Source: an uncultured Mucilaginibacter sp. | Lineage (GTDB): Bacteria > Bacteroidota > Bacteroidia > Sphingobacteriales > Sphingobacteriaceae | Assembly (NCBI RefSeq): GCF_946479965.1 | Contig: NZ_CAMLHX010000008.1 | Span: 39,911 to 103,910, forward strand | Direction of reading: 5' to 3' | Length of the DNA stretch: 64,000 nucleotides | Shown here: in pieces, positions 25,011 to 34,612 of the stretch | Numbering within the stretch: position 1 is the stretch's first letter | Layout: each line of letters starts with the position of its first letter | Position numbers and translations under genes: made by a program | Notes under the pieces: model-generated | What the model saw: only the letters and a program-made list of their open reading frames with translations | Databases searched by the model: none | What the model was told of the DNA's origin: nothing

Positions 25011-27206
25011 TTGACTGAAAGGTTGAAATCATATTGCGCGATATTTATTTTTTTGAACACACTGTGTTCTGCTCTTTCTGCGCATCCGCTTAACGGCGTA
25101 ACCGATAGTTTAAAAAAGCTCATCTCCACCAACCTCCGGAATACATCCGCAGACACCACAACCATAAGGCGCCTTAACAAACTGGCTTATGAGTTTTATG
25201 AATCGTACCCTGATAGTACAACCTACTACGGTGAGCTGGAAATAAAACTCGCAAAAAAAATAAATGACATCAAGGGGGTTGCAGACGGGAGCGTTCAGGT
25301 TGCTTCTGTAAGTTCTTTTAGGGGAGATTATAAAACCGCAGAAAAACTTTATAATAAGGCGATTGATATTTATAACAAGACAGGCGATCTGCATGGTTTA
25401 TATAAATGTTATACCGGATTGGGTGGCATTCAAGATTATTTGGGTAATTACGATAAAGCTATTCTACTTTATAATCAAGGCCTGGGGATAAGCAAGAAAG
25501 CGCGCGATGAGGCTGACGAAGCAGATTGTTATAATTTATTAGGAATTACTTACGACAGTAAGGGGGATTATTCAAAATCGCTGGATAATTATTTTAAATC
25601 GCTCATTATCAATATAAAACAAAAAGACGAACTATCTGCAGCAGATAAGTACTGCAACATTGGTGTTATAATGCATGAACTCGGACTTAATTCTAAAGCG
25701 TTAGATTATTACGGACGAGCGCGTGACATTTGGCACAAACTTGATGACAAGCAGGGCCTTAGCGCTATTTACCAAAACATTGGAGAGGTGCTGCTTGATC
25801 AGGGGAAATATGCAACGTCTTTGCAGCATTTGCGTTATGCTGAGGCCAGTTATAAGGAAATGGATGATCATGATGGATTGAGCCTGATCTATTATGATCT
25901 TGGTTTGTTTAAACTTAGAACAAACCAAAAAGACTCCGCACTTTATTATCTTAATCTTTCGCTCAAATCAGCCAATCATAACAAGATAAAATACAACGAA
26001 GCTAACGCATACCTGGGTCTTGCCACCATTTATAACGGGAGGAAAGATTTTAAAAACGCTTACGTTTATGCCGTTAAAGCCCAAACCACTGCCAATACTA
26101 TGGGTAGCAACGGGGTAAAGGTAGATGCTATGAAGCAGGTAAGCACAGCTTTGGCCGGCTTAAAGCGCTTTGAAGAAGCTTATCAGCAAATGCTTCTCTA
26201 CTCAGCTCTACGCGGCCGTTTAAACCATAATGAAAGTATACAAAAAATCGCCTCCTATAATATTGAAATAGACTTTGCCAAAAGGCAGAAGCAGATAGCA
26301 CAGCAACAGCACGAAAAGGAACAGATTTTTAAAAAGAAACTTGCCCTGCAAAAAAGCATGAATATAGCTTATGCTGCTATAATACTTGTATGCGCCACAT
26401 TGGCTGTAATATATTACCGGGGCAGGCGCAGGCAAAAGGCCATTAACGCCATGCTTCACGAAAAAAATAATGAGATATTATTACAGCAAGAGGATATTCA
26501 CCACCAGTCAATTAAATTGAATGAACTTAATTTATTGAAAGATAGGCTAATAGGTGTTCTTGCACACGACCTAAGAGCTCCTATAAGTACGCTGCGCGGT
26601 CTTTTTACCTTAATGATAGACAAAAGTATTACGCATACCGAGTTTGTTGAGATGACACCAACTGTGTTTAATAAACTTGAACATACATCAGACTTTTTGG
26701 ACACATTACTTTTTTGGATAAACAGCCAGGTTGATACAACTGATGCGAACATCAAGGTTTTTAAAATAGATGAAGTGGTAGATAAGGAGCTGATGCACCT
26801 GGAAGATAAGATAAAGCAAAAGGATTTGACGGTAATGGTAAGTGTGAATGCTGATATCACCGCGTTTGCTGATCCAAGTTCCATCCGTATAGTTATTCAT
26901 AATTTTTTAACCAATGCCATTAAGTTTTCAAACCGCGGCGGTTTAATCGAAATATCGGCTTTTACAGAAAATGGCCGCACTGTTTTTTGTATTAAAGATA
27001 ATGGCATCGGAATGACTGAACAGAATCTTGCCAATTTATTTAAAAGCCGCGTAAACAGTTTACAGGGTACCGAGAATGAAAGCGGAACAGGTATGGGGCT
27101 TCTGTTTTGCAAGGATCTGGTTGAAAAGTATAAGGGCAAAATTTGGGTTGAAAGTAAACTGGATATGGGTACCAAATTATGTTTTGATCTGCCTGCAAAC
27201 GCTTAA
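25011..27206 (+). CDS. TPR-containing sensor histidine kinase
   Basis: 731 residues. Start is TTG 25011; an in-frame TAG at 24996 rules out earlier starts. Order: signal peptide (about 1-24), six to eight TPR units (about 40-430; e.g. KAILLYNQGLGISKKA, KSLDNYFKSLIINIKQ), one membrane helix (about 448-467), a coiled coil, then HisKA with His519 (LIGVLAHDLRAPISTL) and HATPase_c with HNFLTNAIKFSN, DNGIGM and GTGMGL boxes. It is an orphan: the next gene is not a receiver protein. Ligand unknown. Confidence 0.9.
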   Translation: MTERLKSYCAIFIFLNTLCSALSAHPLNGVTDSLKKLISTNLRNTSADTTTIRRLNKLAYEFYESYPDSTTYYGELEIKLAKKINDIKGVADGSVQVASVSSFRGDYKTAEKLYNKAIDIYNKTGDLHGLYKCYTGLGGIQDYLGNYDKAILLYNQGLGISKKARDEADEADCYNLLGITYDSKGDYSKSLDNYFKSLIINIKQKDELSAADKYCNIGVIMHELGLNSKALDYYGRARDIWHKLDDKQGLSAIYQNIGEVLLDQGKYATSLQHLRYAEASYKEMDDHDGLSLIYYDLGLFKLRTNQKDSALYYLNLSLKSANHNKIKYNEANAYLGLATIYNGRKDFKNAYVYAVKAQTTANTMGSNGVKVDAMKQVSTALAGLKRFEEAYQQMLLYSALRGRLNHNESIQKIASYNIEIDFAKRQKQIAQQQHEKEQIFKKKLALQKSMNIAYAAIILVCATLAVIYYRGRRRQKAINAMLHEKNNEILLQQEDIHHQSIKLNELNLLKDRLIGVLAHDLRAPISTLRGLFTLMIDKSITHTEFVEMTPTVFNKLEHTSDFLDTLLFWINSQVDTTDANIKVFKIDEVVDKELMHLEDKIKQKDLTVMVSVNADITAFADPSSIRIVIHNFLTNAIKFSNRGGLIEISAFTENGRTVFCIKDNGIGMTEQNLANLFKSRVNSLQGTENESGTGMGLLFCKDLVEKYKGKIWVESKLDMGTKLCFDLPANA

Positions 27207-27228
27207 CAATCGCATAAAGCGTTTTTTT
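27197..27228 (+). terminator. terminator overlapping the kinase stop codon
   Basis: AAACGCTT pairs with AAGCGTTT, followed by a T-run; the left arm includes the last codons of the kinase. Confidence 0.65.
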
Positions 27229-27458
27229 GCATGTTTCTATTCCACAAAAGATGGTAATTAGTACATATAGGTATTAATGCATAAGCAATTTTTACTAATT
27301 GAAACTAAAAGCCACAAGTTTTTTTGAAAAATCTATAAATTTCCTGACGTTAACATTGTCTTTAATGCTAAAGTTTTACTGTTTGTCTATTATTATTAAC
27401 AATAATTAATTTTTTGGCTGCTTATTACAAATTATTTTTAAATTAACTATGCGTTAAG

Positions 27459-27466
27459 TATATTTG
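27459..27466 (+). promoter_or_regulatory. -7 promoter box before truncated sigma gene
   Basis: TATATTTG, an exact TAnnTTTG match, 16 bases before the ATG at 27483. Confidence 0.45.
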
Positions 27467-27482
27467 GGTAAAGCTATCAGCA

Positions 27483-27896
27483 ATGGGTAAAAAGTGCATA
27501 AATTACCTTATACTAACTGAAAAGGAGTTGATTTTTTTGCTAAGATCAGATGATATACGCGCCTTGGAACAGCTTTATCATAACTATAAGGTAAGATTGT
27601 ACAGCAGCATCTTAAGCATAGTTAAAGTTGAAGAACAGGCTAAGGAGCTACTACAGGAAGTATTTGTAAAAATATGGAATGCCAGGGCGGATATTGATCC
27701 CCGAAAGAACTTTCGTGTATTCCTCTTTAAAACAGCGGAAAGCTTAATTTACGATTTTTTTAGAAAAGCCGCTTTGAATAAAAAAATCGAAAATCAATTT
27801 ATTGCTTCTGCTACATCCACCCGTAACGGTGTTGAAAAACACATTTACAGTAAGGCAGACAAGGTAGAGCTATTGAATGTTATTTTATTAAGTTAA
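27483..27896 (+). pseudogene. truncated ECF RNA polymerase sigma factor
   Basis: 137 residues. Sigma region 2 is complete (DIRALEQLYHNYKVRLYSSI ... LQEVFVKIWNARADIDP ... NFRVFLFKTAESLIYDFFRK), but the protein ends in the linker at VELLNVILLS, just where region 4 (EKLPxxxRxVF and the -35-binding HTH) should start. Normal Bacteroidota ECF factors have about 180-200 residues. There is no room for region 4: the next gene starts 11 bases later. As seen it cannot recognise a -35 element; a remnant or a region-2-only antagonist are both possible. Confidence 0.7.
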
Positions 27897-27907
27897 CAAG
27901 GCAAAAA

Positions 27908-28243
27908 TTGGCAGATAAAAAGGCTCTTAATCTCACATTTCAACGGTATTTGAACAACGAATGTTGTACATACGAGATCAAATACCTGTTGAAGCATTTT
28001 ATATCCGGTAGTAATGATGCTTTATTAAGAGAGATGATTGCAGATAAACTAAGAGATCATTCCGTTGATGAACACCAGTTTCACAACCCCGCGCTTTTTT
28101 GGGACGAAACTTTTAGAAATGCCATCCGGCAAGGCGACCCTAAAATCGAACACATATACAAAGCGAAAAATACTATTCCATTTTTTACCCGGTCAACCAT
28201 CATTAAAATTTTGGTGATATTGATGCTTGTTGTGTTGTTATAA
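27908..28243 (+). pseudogene. truncated FecR-type anti-sigma factor
   Basis: 111 residues, start TTG (no ATG available). It shows the cytoplasmic N-terminal part of Bacteroidota FecR proteins (TFQRYLNNECCTYEIKYLLK, PALFWDETFRNAI) and then one hydrophobic helix (about 94-111), where it stops. The periplasmic FecR domain (about 200 residues) is missing. It directly follows the truncated sigma gene, matching the usual sigma/anti-sigma order. No SusC/SusD-type receptor follows. Confidence 0.65.
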
Positions 28244-28335
28244 TTATCGAGTCCTCCCATCTTCTTATCGTTTTTCAAAACCCCGGCCACAATAATTGGT
28301 TACTTATTTATGTTTAAATAAAATACCTTTGAACG

Positions 28336-29820
28336 ATGGCTTATAAGTATACCCTGCTATTTTTAATTTTTATCTGTTTTAATCAGTGTGCAAAAGCAGA
28401 CTTTGCTTTAGATCAAAACTCCACAGCGGCGTTCAAAGCCATATTTGAATTACGGTTTCCCGAAGCGAAGAGACTTATAGCCGAAGAGAAGCGAATTAAC
28501 CCGGACAACGGAATTATTCTCCTGTTGGAGAATTATATGGATTACTTTTATCTGCTTACCTCAAGCAACCGCGCCGATTACGAAAAATTTAAAGATAGGC
28601 GCTCTGCCAGGCTTGATGCACTGGAGGATAATGATGAAAAATCGCCTTATTATATGTTTGCGCAGGCAGACGTTTATATTCAATGGGCGGTATTAAAGGC
28701 TAAGTTTGGCGACTACGCACCGTCCGTTTGGGATATGCGGAAAGGGCAAAAGCTGCTGACAAAGAACGCTGAAAAATTCCCTGATTTTATTCCTAATCAA
28801 AAAAGTATTGGGTGGTTAAATATACTGGTTGGCGCTATTCCGCCAAGCTCAAAAGGCATAGTTGGTATTTTGGGTGTAAAAGGCGATCTGCCCACTGGCT
28901 TACGCCAACTGCAACGCCTGCGCGGTCAGCTGGATGGCACTAAATATAGTTTTTATAAGGATGAGGTTAGTTTTATAATAGCTCTTGCCAACATTGATAT
29001 CCTGAAGAAAAAGGATAATTACGCCCAGCTAATGGGTATGGCAGGAGACATGAGCGATAAGAGTTTATTAAAAAACTACCTGCAAGGTTACATAGCATTT
29101 AAAACGGGCCATACCGACGTGGCGATTGACCGCTTTATGGATGCACCACAAACGGCAGAATACATGGATATGCCGGTTATAACTTATTGGTTGGCCAATG
29201 CAAAAATGTGCAGGATGGACAGGGATGCCGATAAATGCTTTTTGAAATTTATCAGCGAAAACAAGGGTGACAGCTTTAATAAGGATGCCTATTTAAAGGT
29301 AGCCTATTGTGCTTTTTTAAAGAAGGATGCTGACGCTTATAATACCTACCTGAATATGGTACGTACCAAAGGATCTGCCGCTGATGAAAAGGATAAGGAA
29401 GCTTTAAAAGAAGCTAACGATGCCCGGCCTGATGAGGAACTGCTTAGAGCCAGATTTTATTTTGATGGTGCCTATTATGATAAGGCACTCGCGCTGCTTA
29501 AAGGCAAACCCTTTACTGAGTTAAAAATTGTGCGCGACAAGACGGAGTATTATTATCGTTTTGGGCGTACGTATGATGCTATGGAAAATGACACTGCAGC
29601 TTTAACCAACTACCAGCGCGCCATTAATTTAGGCCGCGCAACCACCTATTACTATGCTGCCAACTCTGCTTTGTTAAGCGGACTCATCTACGAGAAAAAA
29701 CACGATCTAAAAAAGGCAGCGGAGTTTTTTAAACTGACCTTATCTATGAAAAACCACGAGTATCAAAACAGTATTGATAATCAGGCTAAGGATGGGTTAT
29801 CGCGTATAAACGCTGATTAA
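28336..29820 (+). CDS. secreted TPR-like protein, unknown function
   Basis: 494 residues with signal peptide (about 1-22). Helical-repeat organisation throughout with clear TPR-like units near the end (TEYYYRFGRTYDAMENDTAALTNYQRAI). The middle PPSSKGIVGILGVKGDLPTG loop is a fixed feature I associate with Bacteroidota proteins annotated only as TPR. A TACCTTTG box at 28324-28331 ends five bases before the ATG, so the leader would be very short. Monocistronic. Confidence 0.8.
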   Translation: MAYKYTLLFLIFICFNQCAKADFALDQNSTAAFKAIFELRFPEAKRLIAEEKRINPDNGIILLLENYMDYFYLLTSSNRADYEKFKDRRSARLDALEDNDEKSPYYMFAQADVYIQWAVLKAKFGDYAPSVWDMRKGQKLLTKNAEKFPDFIPNQKSIGWLNILVGAIPPSSKGIVGILGVKGDLPTGLRQLQRLRGQLDGTKYSFYKDEVSFIIALANIDILKKKDNYAQLMGMAGDMSDKSLLKNYLQGYIAFKTGHTDVAIDRFMDAPQTAEYMDMPVITYWLANAKMCRMDRDADKCFLKFISENKGDSFNKDAYLKVAYCAFLKKDADAYNTYLNMVRTKGSAADEKDKEALKEANDARPDEELLRARFYFDGAYYDKALALLKGKPFTELKIVRDKTEYYYRFGRTYDAMENDTAALTNYQRAINLGRATTYYYAANSALLSGLIYEKKHDLKKAAEFFKLTLSMKNHEYQNSIDNQAKDGLSRINAD

Positions 29821-29826
29821 TTTAGT

Positions 29827-30477
29827 TTACTGCGGTTTTGTAAACCTTACTTGCCTTTGCAGCGATTTTTTGTGGTGGGTATTTACTTTTTCTACCAGTT
29901 GTTTAAAGTTGTAATCGGCAGTGGTGCCGCAGTCCAGCATATCAAAATATAAGGACGGTTTGGTGCTTTCAAAATACTCAATAATATTGCTGCACCAAAT
30001 TAGCTGGCAGTTGCCCTTAACACGGCTTACCACTTCGTTTATACCATCCTGAAATACAATATCCTGTATGTGCATGCTTTCCAGGTTGCCCTGCGGGAAG
30101 TAAAGAAACAGGTTGCCCGGTTGTGATAATTTATCGCCTATATAATCAAAACTCTCTATTAACGATAGTTTGCCCGGCTCAACCGAAAAACTACCGCAGT
30201 ATTGCAGCCATGGGTTCTTTTCCATCTGCTTTTTAACCGACATAATGTACAGCTTGCGCATAAAGCCGGGTTTCCACAACACCTGTCCGCACAGGTAAAA
30301 AGCAAAAAACCCATCAAAAAAACTAAAATGGTTAACCATTAAAATATAGGAATGGTTAGGCTTTAATTCAATGGGATCAATAACCAATTTATTAAAACGC
30401 CGCTTTAACAAAGCAGAGATAAGAACGCTGCCGCATTTAAAAAAGAATGGCTTTAACGGTTTTGATTGGATGATCAT
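29827..30477 (-). CDS. 1-acyl-sn-glycerol-3-phosphate acyltransferase-like protein
   Basis: 216 residues from ATG 30477; the longer open frame begins with unlikely sequence. PlsC-type motif NHFSFFD (His50, Asp55) and a second block FPQGN at 127-131 in place of the usual FPEGT. The Glu to Gln change in the glycerol-phosphate-binding block may alter substrate. Membrane-associated lipid acyl transfer is the family role. The gene is downstream of the DUF2157 gene on the same strand. Confidence 0.8.
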   Translation of the reverse strand: MIIQSKPLKPFFFKCGSVLISALLKRRFNKLVIDPIELKPNHSYILMVNHFSFFDGFFAFYLCGQVLWKPGFMRKLYIMSVKKQMEKNPWLQYCGSFSVEPGKLSLIESFDYIGDKLSQPGNLFLYFPQGNLESMHIQDIVFQDGINEVVSRVKGNCQLIWCSNIIEYFESTKPSLYFDMLDCGTTADYNFKQLVEKVNTHHKKSLQRQVRFTKPQ

Positions 30478-30602
30478 GACCGCTAATTTAAGGTATTTAT
30501 AAAAAGCCGAATAAAATATTAAATAAATAAAACGGGGTGGGGTGGCTAAAGTCGAGGGACACAAACTTGAACTCGTTGCAAACGAGTGCAAGAACTGAAC
30601 AA

Positions 30603-31649
30603 TTAAACCGCCTTACTCTTCAAATTCCAGATCTTCTCCGCCTTGCGCCCTATCAGCCAAAACGAAGCCGCTAAAATGGCGAAGAATATTGCTTTATTGA
30701 TGTTATCCCAAAAGTACTCAAAGTATTTGGTGTAGATGAAGATGATTAGGAACGTTATGCCAAACTCACGGGCTATGGTGTCGCCGCGCTTTAAGCCGTA
30801 TAACATAAAGCCGGCGGCTACTACTGCCGATATAATGCCCCAGTAAAAAAAGCTGATCTGCTTAACATTATACCATCTATCCAGGTTGCCATAATTGCCG
30901 AAAATGCTGAGCATCCACAACGATAGAAAAAGATACAACAGACCGACAACATAGGTGTGCTCCCAGAAAAAAGCAAACCATTTTCTGTTGCGCAATAGCT
31001 GACAAGCCGCCACCAATAACAGTCCGAACAGCACAAAGCGTAGCGGGTAATTCATCCCCAAAAAATAATCGGCCCAGCGGGTTTGATAACCTGTTTCTGT
31101 ACCGAACCAGCTACCTAATGATACCAACGCGAACAACCAGATCAGTTTAGATTGCATGCGCCAGGCTAAAAAGCCATACACAAAAACCGATAACAGGAAA
31201 AGCAAGGAGTAATGGCCCGACCCATTATCGAACGTTTTACCTAGATAGGCAATGCAGCAAGCCGTAAACAATACGCCTGTAAAAACCACCGCTTCGTTGC
31301 TGAATACCTTTTCGGGATATAGCCGCTCACGCCGGCGGCCCCAATAAAAAAGGAAGGCTGCCGCAATAGCGGAGATTATACTGATAACAATGTCCGGAGT
31401 ATAGTAAAGACTTTTAAGCCATTTTATCACGGTATCATTAACTATCAGGAAAGTGAAGGATACACCACCGCAGATGAGTGCTATCCAGAATGAATATTTA
31501 GCCAGCCGCATCCAGTCAAAGCCCTTAACTTCTAAAGTATCGCGAAGCTCAGCGGCTTTGCCGTTATCAAGCAGCCCTTCTTTTTCCCAATGCTTTATTG
31601 CATCGTTTAAAAAGTCGTTCTCCTGTTTGTCTACTTTCAGTTTAGTCAT
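30603..31649 (-). CDS. DUF2157-type polytopic membrane protein
   Basis: 348 residues. N-terminal cytoplasmic helical part (WEKEGLLDNGKAAELRDTLE) typical of DUF2157, then about ten hydrophobic helices. Function unknown in the literature I know. It is probably cotranscribed with the acyltransferase 125 bases downstream. Confidence 0.75.
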   Translation of the reverse strand: MTKLKVDKQENDFLNDAIKHWEKEGLLDNGKAAELRDTLEVKGFDWMRLAKYSFWIALICGGVSFTFLIVNDTVIKWLKSLYYTPDIVISIISAIAAAFLFYWGRRRERLYPEKVFSNEAVVFTGVLFTACCIAYLGKTFDNGSGHYSLLFLLSVFVYGFLAWRMQSKLIWLFALVSLGSWFGTETGYQTRWADYFLGMNYPLRFVLFGLLLVAACQLLRNRKWFAFFWEHTYVVGLLYLFLSLWMLSIFGNYGNLDRWYNVKQISFFYWGIISAVVAAGFMLYGLKRGDTIAREFGITFLIIFIYTKYFEYFWDNINKAIFFAILAASFWLIGRKAEKIWNLKSKAV

Positions 31650-32015
31650 TTGATAGATATGTGTTATATCAACTTACCTACAAAGTAAAAGGTTTTGATG
31701 AAGGGAAAATGAAATTGCGTTTCATAGCAAGCGCTCCCTACACCATCCCGAGCATATAGCTCATAAATCAAAAATATGCTGCTAATTTCACCAAACGTTC
31801 CGCTGGAACGTAATACTTCTTGTAAAACATATCTACCCACCAAACATCCCGATGGGATGAAAATACGTCGTTACGGAGGAACGTTTGGTTGGTAGCGACC
31901 GGATGTAGGGAATTTACGTTCCAGCGGAACGTTTGGTGGTTATGCCATTTGCAGGGCTATCACTGTCTCTGCAATCGGAACCACGATCCATCAACTATGA
32001 TCCATGAACCATTAT
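31650..32015. other. gene-free stretch containing MITE-like inverted repeat
   Basis: Apart from the 150-bp inverted-repeat element (31789-31938) and the ATGATCCATGAACC repeat (31985-32024), nothing is recognised. Confidence 0.65.
31789..31938. mobile_element. 150-bp element with 25-bp perfect inverted repeats
   Basis: Arms at 31789-31813 (CACCAAACGTTCCGCTGGAA...) and 31914-31938 are perfect inverted repeats. Inside are ACCAAACATCCCGATGGGAT and GGAACGTTTGGTTGGTAG, which are partly related to the arms. No coding potential. Confidence 0.65.
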
Positions 32016-32024
32016 CTATGAACC
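31985..32024. repeat. CCATGAACC-type short repeat
   Basis: ATCCATCAACTATGATCCAT then GAACCATTATCTATGAACC; related in style to the CCATAGTC repeats around the four-helix gene. Confidence 0.4.
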
Positions 32025-32945
32025 AAAAAAAGCAAGTATCTCCTCCTTATCCTGCGCAATTCGCGCCTTTAACGCATCTAACCCGTTAAGCTTCATGTCG
32101 CCTCGTATAAAGTGATGAAACACTAAACGGATGGTTTCACCGTAAATATCCTGATCAAAATCAAACATATTAACCTCAATATTGCGGGTACTGCCGTTAA
32201 TCGTAGGGCGGGTGCCGATGTAGGCCATCCCGGTATAAGTTTGATCCTTTACCAAAACCTTCACAGCAAAAATGCCGTCGCCGGGTATCAGCTTATATTT
32301 TTCTTCAATGGCGATGTTGGCCGTAGGGAAACCTATCTGTGTGCCTATCCTGTCGCCACGCATTACTTTGCCGGTTAAAAAGAAGGGGTAGCCTAAACAT
32401 GCGTTAGCCAACTCAAAGTTACCTGCCTTAAGCGCTTCGCGTACGCGGGTCGAGCTTACCGCAACATCATCAATATCCTGTTCGGGTATTTCTACAACTT
32501 CATAACCGTAAACAGTGGAAAATTTAAGCAGATCAGCCAAACCGCCCTTTCTATCCTTCCCGAAATGATGGTCGTACCCTATCACTATTTTACGAGTGCC
32601 AATTTTATCCACCAGCACATCGCGGATATAATCTTCGGCTGTTTGATTAGAAAAATCGCGGGAGAACGGTGTTATGATGAGATGATCTACGCCCAGTTGT
32701 TCCAGTAATTCCGCTTTCTCGTTGATGGTGCTTATCAATTTAATGCTTTCATCCTCGGGATTCAATATCATCCGGGGATGCGGGAAAAACGTTAGAATAA
32801 CCGTTTCGCCACCCGATGCCTGCGCCAACTCTTTTATCTGCGCGATAATTTTGCGGTGCCCCACATGCACACCATCAAATGTGCCAATGGTAACCACCGC
32901 GTTTTTTACCGGCTTAAATTCATCTATATTGTGGTAGATCTTCAT
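32016..32945 (-). CDS. ribF: bifunctional riboflavin kinase/FAD synthetase
   Basis: 309 residues. N-terminal FAD synthetase domain (1-180) with nucleotidyltransferase motif TFDGVHVGHRKI and the SSTRVREAL block; C-terminal riboflavin kinase domain (185-305) with GFPTANI and the G..V.I... pattern. Makes FMN and then FAD from riboflavin and ATP. Lies 119 bases downstream of truB on the same strand, the usual arrangement. Confidence 0.95.
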   Translation of the reverse strand: MKIYHNIDEFKPVKNAVVTIGTFDGVHVGHRKIIAQIKELAQASGGETVILTFFPHPRMILNPEDESIKLISTINEKAELLEQLGVDHLIITPFSRDFSNQTAEDYIRDVLVDKIGTRKIVIGYDHHFGKDRKGGLADLLKFSTVYGYEVVEIPEQDIDDVAVSSTRVREALKAGNFELANACLGYPFFLTGKVMRGDRIGTQIGFPTANIAIEEKYKLIPGDGIFAVKVLVKDQTYTGMAYIGTRPTINGSTRNIEVNMFDFDQDIYGETIRLVFHHFIRGDMKLNGLDALKARIAQDKEEILAFFGS

Positions 32946-32949
32946 TACT

Positions 32950-33063
32950 TTTTGGGGATTACACTGATTTTTTGTTTTTGAAGATTACACTGATTTTTAA
33001 TGTTTGCACCTATTGATGCCGGCATTATAATCGTTCGAATCATCCTTCAATCGGTGAAATCAT
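32950..33063. repeat. GATTACACTGATTT / AATCGGTGAAATC short repeats
   Basis: GATTACACTGATTTT occurs twice and AATCGGTGAAATCA twice between ribF and truB. A low-complexity intergenic repeat; no hairpin with a T-run. Confidence 0.5.
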
Positions 33064-33064
33064 T

Positions 33065-33787
33065 TTAAATAATCGGTGAAATCACATTTTTTTCTCTTAT
33101 AAAGCTCACCAGATCCGCAACTTCCCAGGCGTTATCAACCAAGAAATTACCGCTGCGGGTGCGTGTAAGTTTACTCAGGTAGGCACCGTTGTTAAGGGCC
33201 TTGCCAAAATCATTAACTAACGACCGGATATAAGTGCCCTTGCTGCACACCACCCTAAAGTCAACCTCGGGCAATTCAACGCGGGTTATCTCAAACTCGC
33301 TAATAGTTACGTTGCGCAGGCGCAACTCCACTTCCTCGCCCCGGCGGGCCTTTTCGTACAGGCGCTCGCCATCAATTTTTACTGCGGAATGTGCGGGTGG
33401 ATATTGCTGTATATCGCCGGTAAACTGTGCACAGGCATTACGGATGGCTTCATCAGTAAGGTTGCTTGTATCAAATGTTTGGTCGGCTTCGGTCTCCATA
33501 TCGTATGATGGGGTTGTAGCGCCCAGCACAAGTGTACCTGTATATTCCTTCTCTTCTGCCTGGAACGTGTCTATCTGCTTGGTCATTTTGCCGGTGCAGA
33601 TAATCAGCAAGCCGGTAGCCAGCGGATCAAGCGTGCCGGCATGGCCCACCTTTAGTTTAAGCGGCTTAAACGAGTTACGCAATTTGCCCACCACATCAAA
33701 GCTGGTCCATTTATAAGGCTTGTTTACCAACAGCAATTCGCCTGCGGCAAAATCATATACTTTGGCTTGTGTTTCCGTATCGTTCAC
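33065..33787 (-). CDS. truB: tRNA pseudouridine(55) synthase
   Basis: 240 residues. Catalytic Asp54 in GHAGTLDPLATGLL; also VNKPYKWTSFDVV and the KGTYIRSLVNDFG motif. Converts U55 in tRNA T-loops to pseudouridine. Length typical for Bacteroidota TruB without PUA extension. Neighbour of ribF. Confidence 0.95.
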   Translation of the reverse strand: MNDTETQAKVYDFAAGELLLVNKPYKWTSFDVVGKLRNSFKPLKLKVGHAGTLDPLATGLLIICTGKMTKQIDTFQAEEKEYTGTLVLGATTPSYDMETEADQTFDTSNLTDEAIRNACAQFTGDIQQYPPAHSAVKIDGERLYEKARRGEEVELRLRNVTISEFEITRVELPEVDFRVVCSKGTYIRSLVNDFGKALNNGAYLSKLTRTRSGNFLVDNAWEVADLVSFIREKNVISPII

Positions 33788-33919
33788 GCTTATTATTTAA
33801 AATGCAAAGGTAAGATTATTGTGGGAACTAGGATTCTTATGATTACAGGATAACCTCGCTACATCTTAAAACCCGTCCATCCTAAAAAGCAGAATTTACA
33901 AATGACATTTAAAAGACAC

Positions 33920-33949
33920 GCACAAATATACCGATTGGTATATTTGTGC
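33920..33949. promoter_or_regulatory. palindromic operator abutting the tetR start
   Basis: 13-bp perfect arms GCACAAATATACC / GGTATATTTGTGC around GATT, ending one base before the ATG. Its core ATACCGATTGGTAT is repeated at 34565-34578 before the SDR gene, so it is the likely site of the encoded TetR protein. Confidence 0.75.
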
Positions 33950-33950
33950 C

Positions 33951-34547
33951 ATGAATAAGGAATTATCAAAAGCAGAACGCACCCGCCAATACATTATTGA
34001 AGCAACCGCGCCGGTATTCAATAAAAAGGGTTATGCGGGTACTTCGTTGTCAGACCTTACCGAGGCTACCGGCCTTACCAAGGGCAGCATTTACGGTAAT
34101 TTTGAAAATAAAGAAGAAGTTGCTTTGGCAGTGTTTGATTTTAACACTTGCCGTGTTACAGACATGGTGGAACGCCAAATGGAGACGGCTGTTACATTTT
34201 ATGATAAACTGATGGTTTATACAACGGTTTATAACGACGAGCGCCTGGCTGCACACGGAGGATGCGCTGTTTTGAATACCGCCGTTGAAGCAGATGACAC
34301 TAATGAAGCACTTAAAATTAAAGCAGCGCAAGCTATTTTAAAGTGGAAAAAAACCATTGCAACCTTAATTAACGGCGGAAAAGCAGCGGGCGAATTTAAA
34401 GTTGATATTGACCCAGACGAAACTGCCCTGGCTATGATAGCCTTGATTGAAGGCGGCGTAATGATATCTAAAGTAACCAACAGCAGCAGCAATTTGCAAA
34501 AGGTATTACACACGGTTGAGTTTTTGATCGACCAAATGAAGAAGTAA
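33951..34547 (+). CDS. TetR/AcrR family repressor
   Basis: 198 residues. N-terminal TetR HTH (about 8-55; ATAPVFNKKGYAGTSLSDLT and GLTKGSIYGNFENKEEV), and a helical ligand-binding C-terminus of the TetR_C type found in YxaF-like regulators. It precedes an SDR gene by 65 bases. The same ATACCGATTGGTAT core lies before both genes, indicating autorepression and repression of the SDR gene. The ligand is unknown. Confidence 0.92.
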   Translation: MNKELSKAERTRQYIIEATAPVFNKKGYAGTSLSDLTEATGLTKGSIYGNFENKEEVALAVFDFNTCRVTDMVERQMETAVTFYDKLMVYTTVYNDERLAAHGGCAVLNTAVEADDTNEALKIKAAQAILKWKKTIATLINGGKAAGEFKVDIDPDETALAMIALIEGGVMISKVTNSSSNLQKVLHTVEFLIDQMKK

Positions 34548-34564
34548 AAAATTTAACATAAAAC

Positions 34565-34578
34565 ATACCGATTGGTAT
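34565..34578. promoter_or_regulatory. second TetR operator core
   Basis: ATACCGATTGGTAT, identical to the core at 33928-33941, 34 bases before the SDR start. Confidence 0.7.
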
Positions 34579-34612
34579 AAAATATTCACAATAATTTTAA
34601 ATAACAAACATC

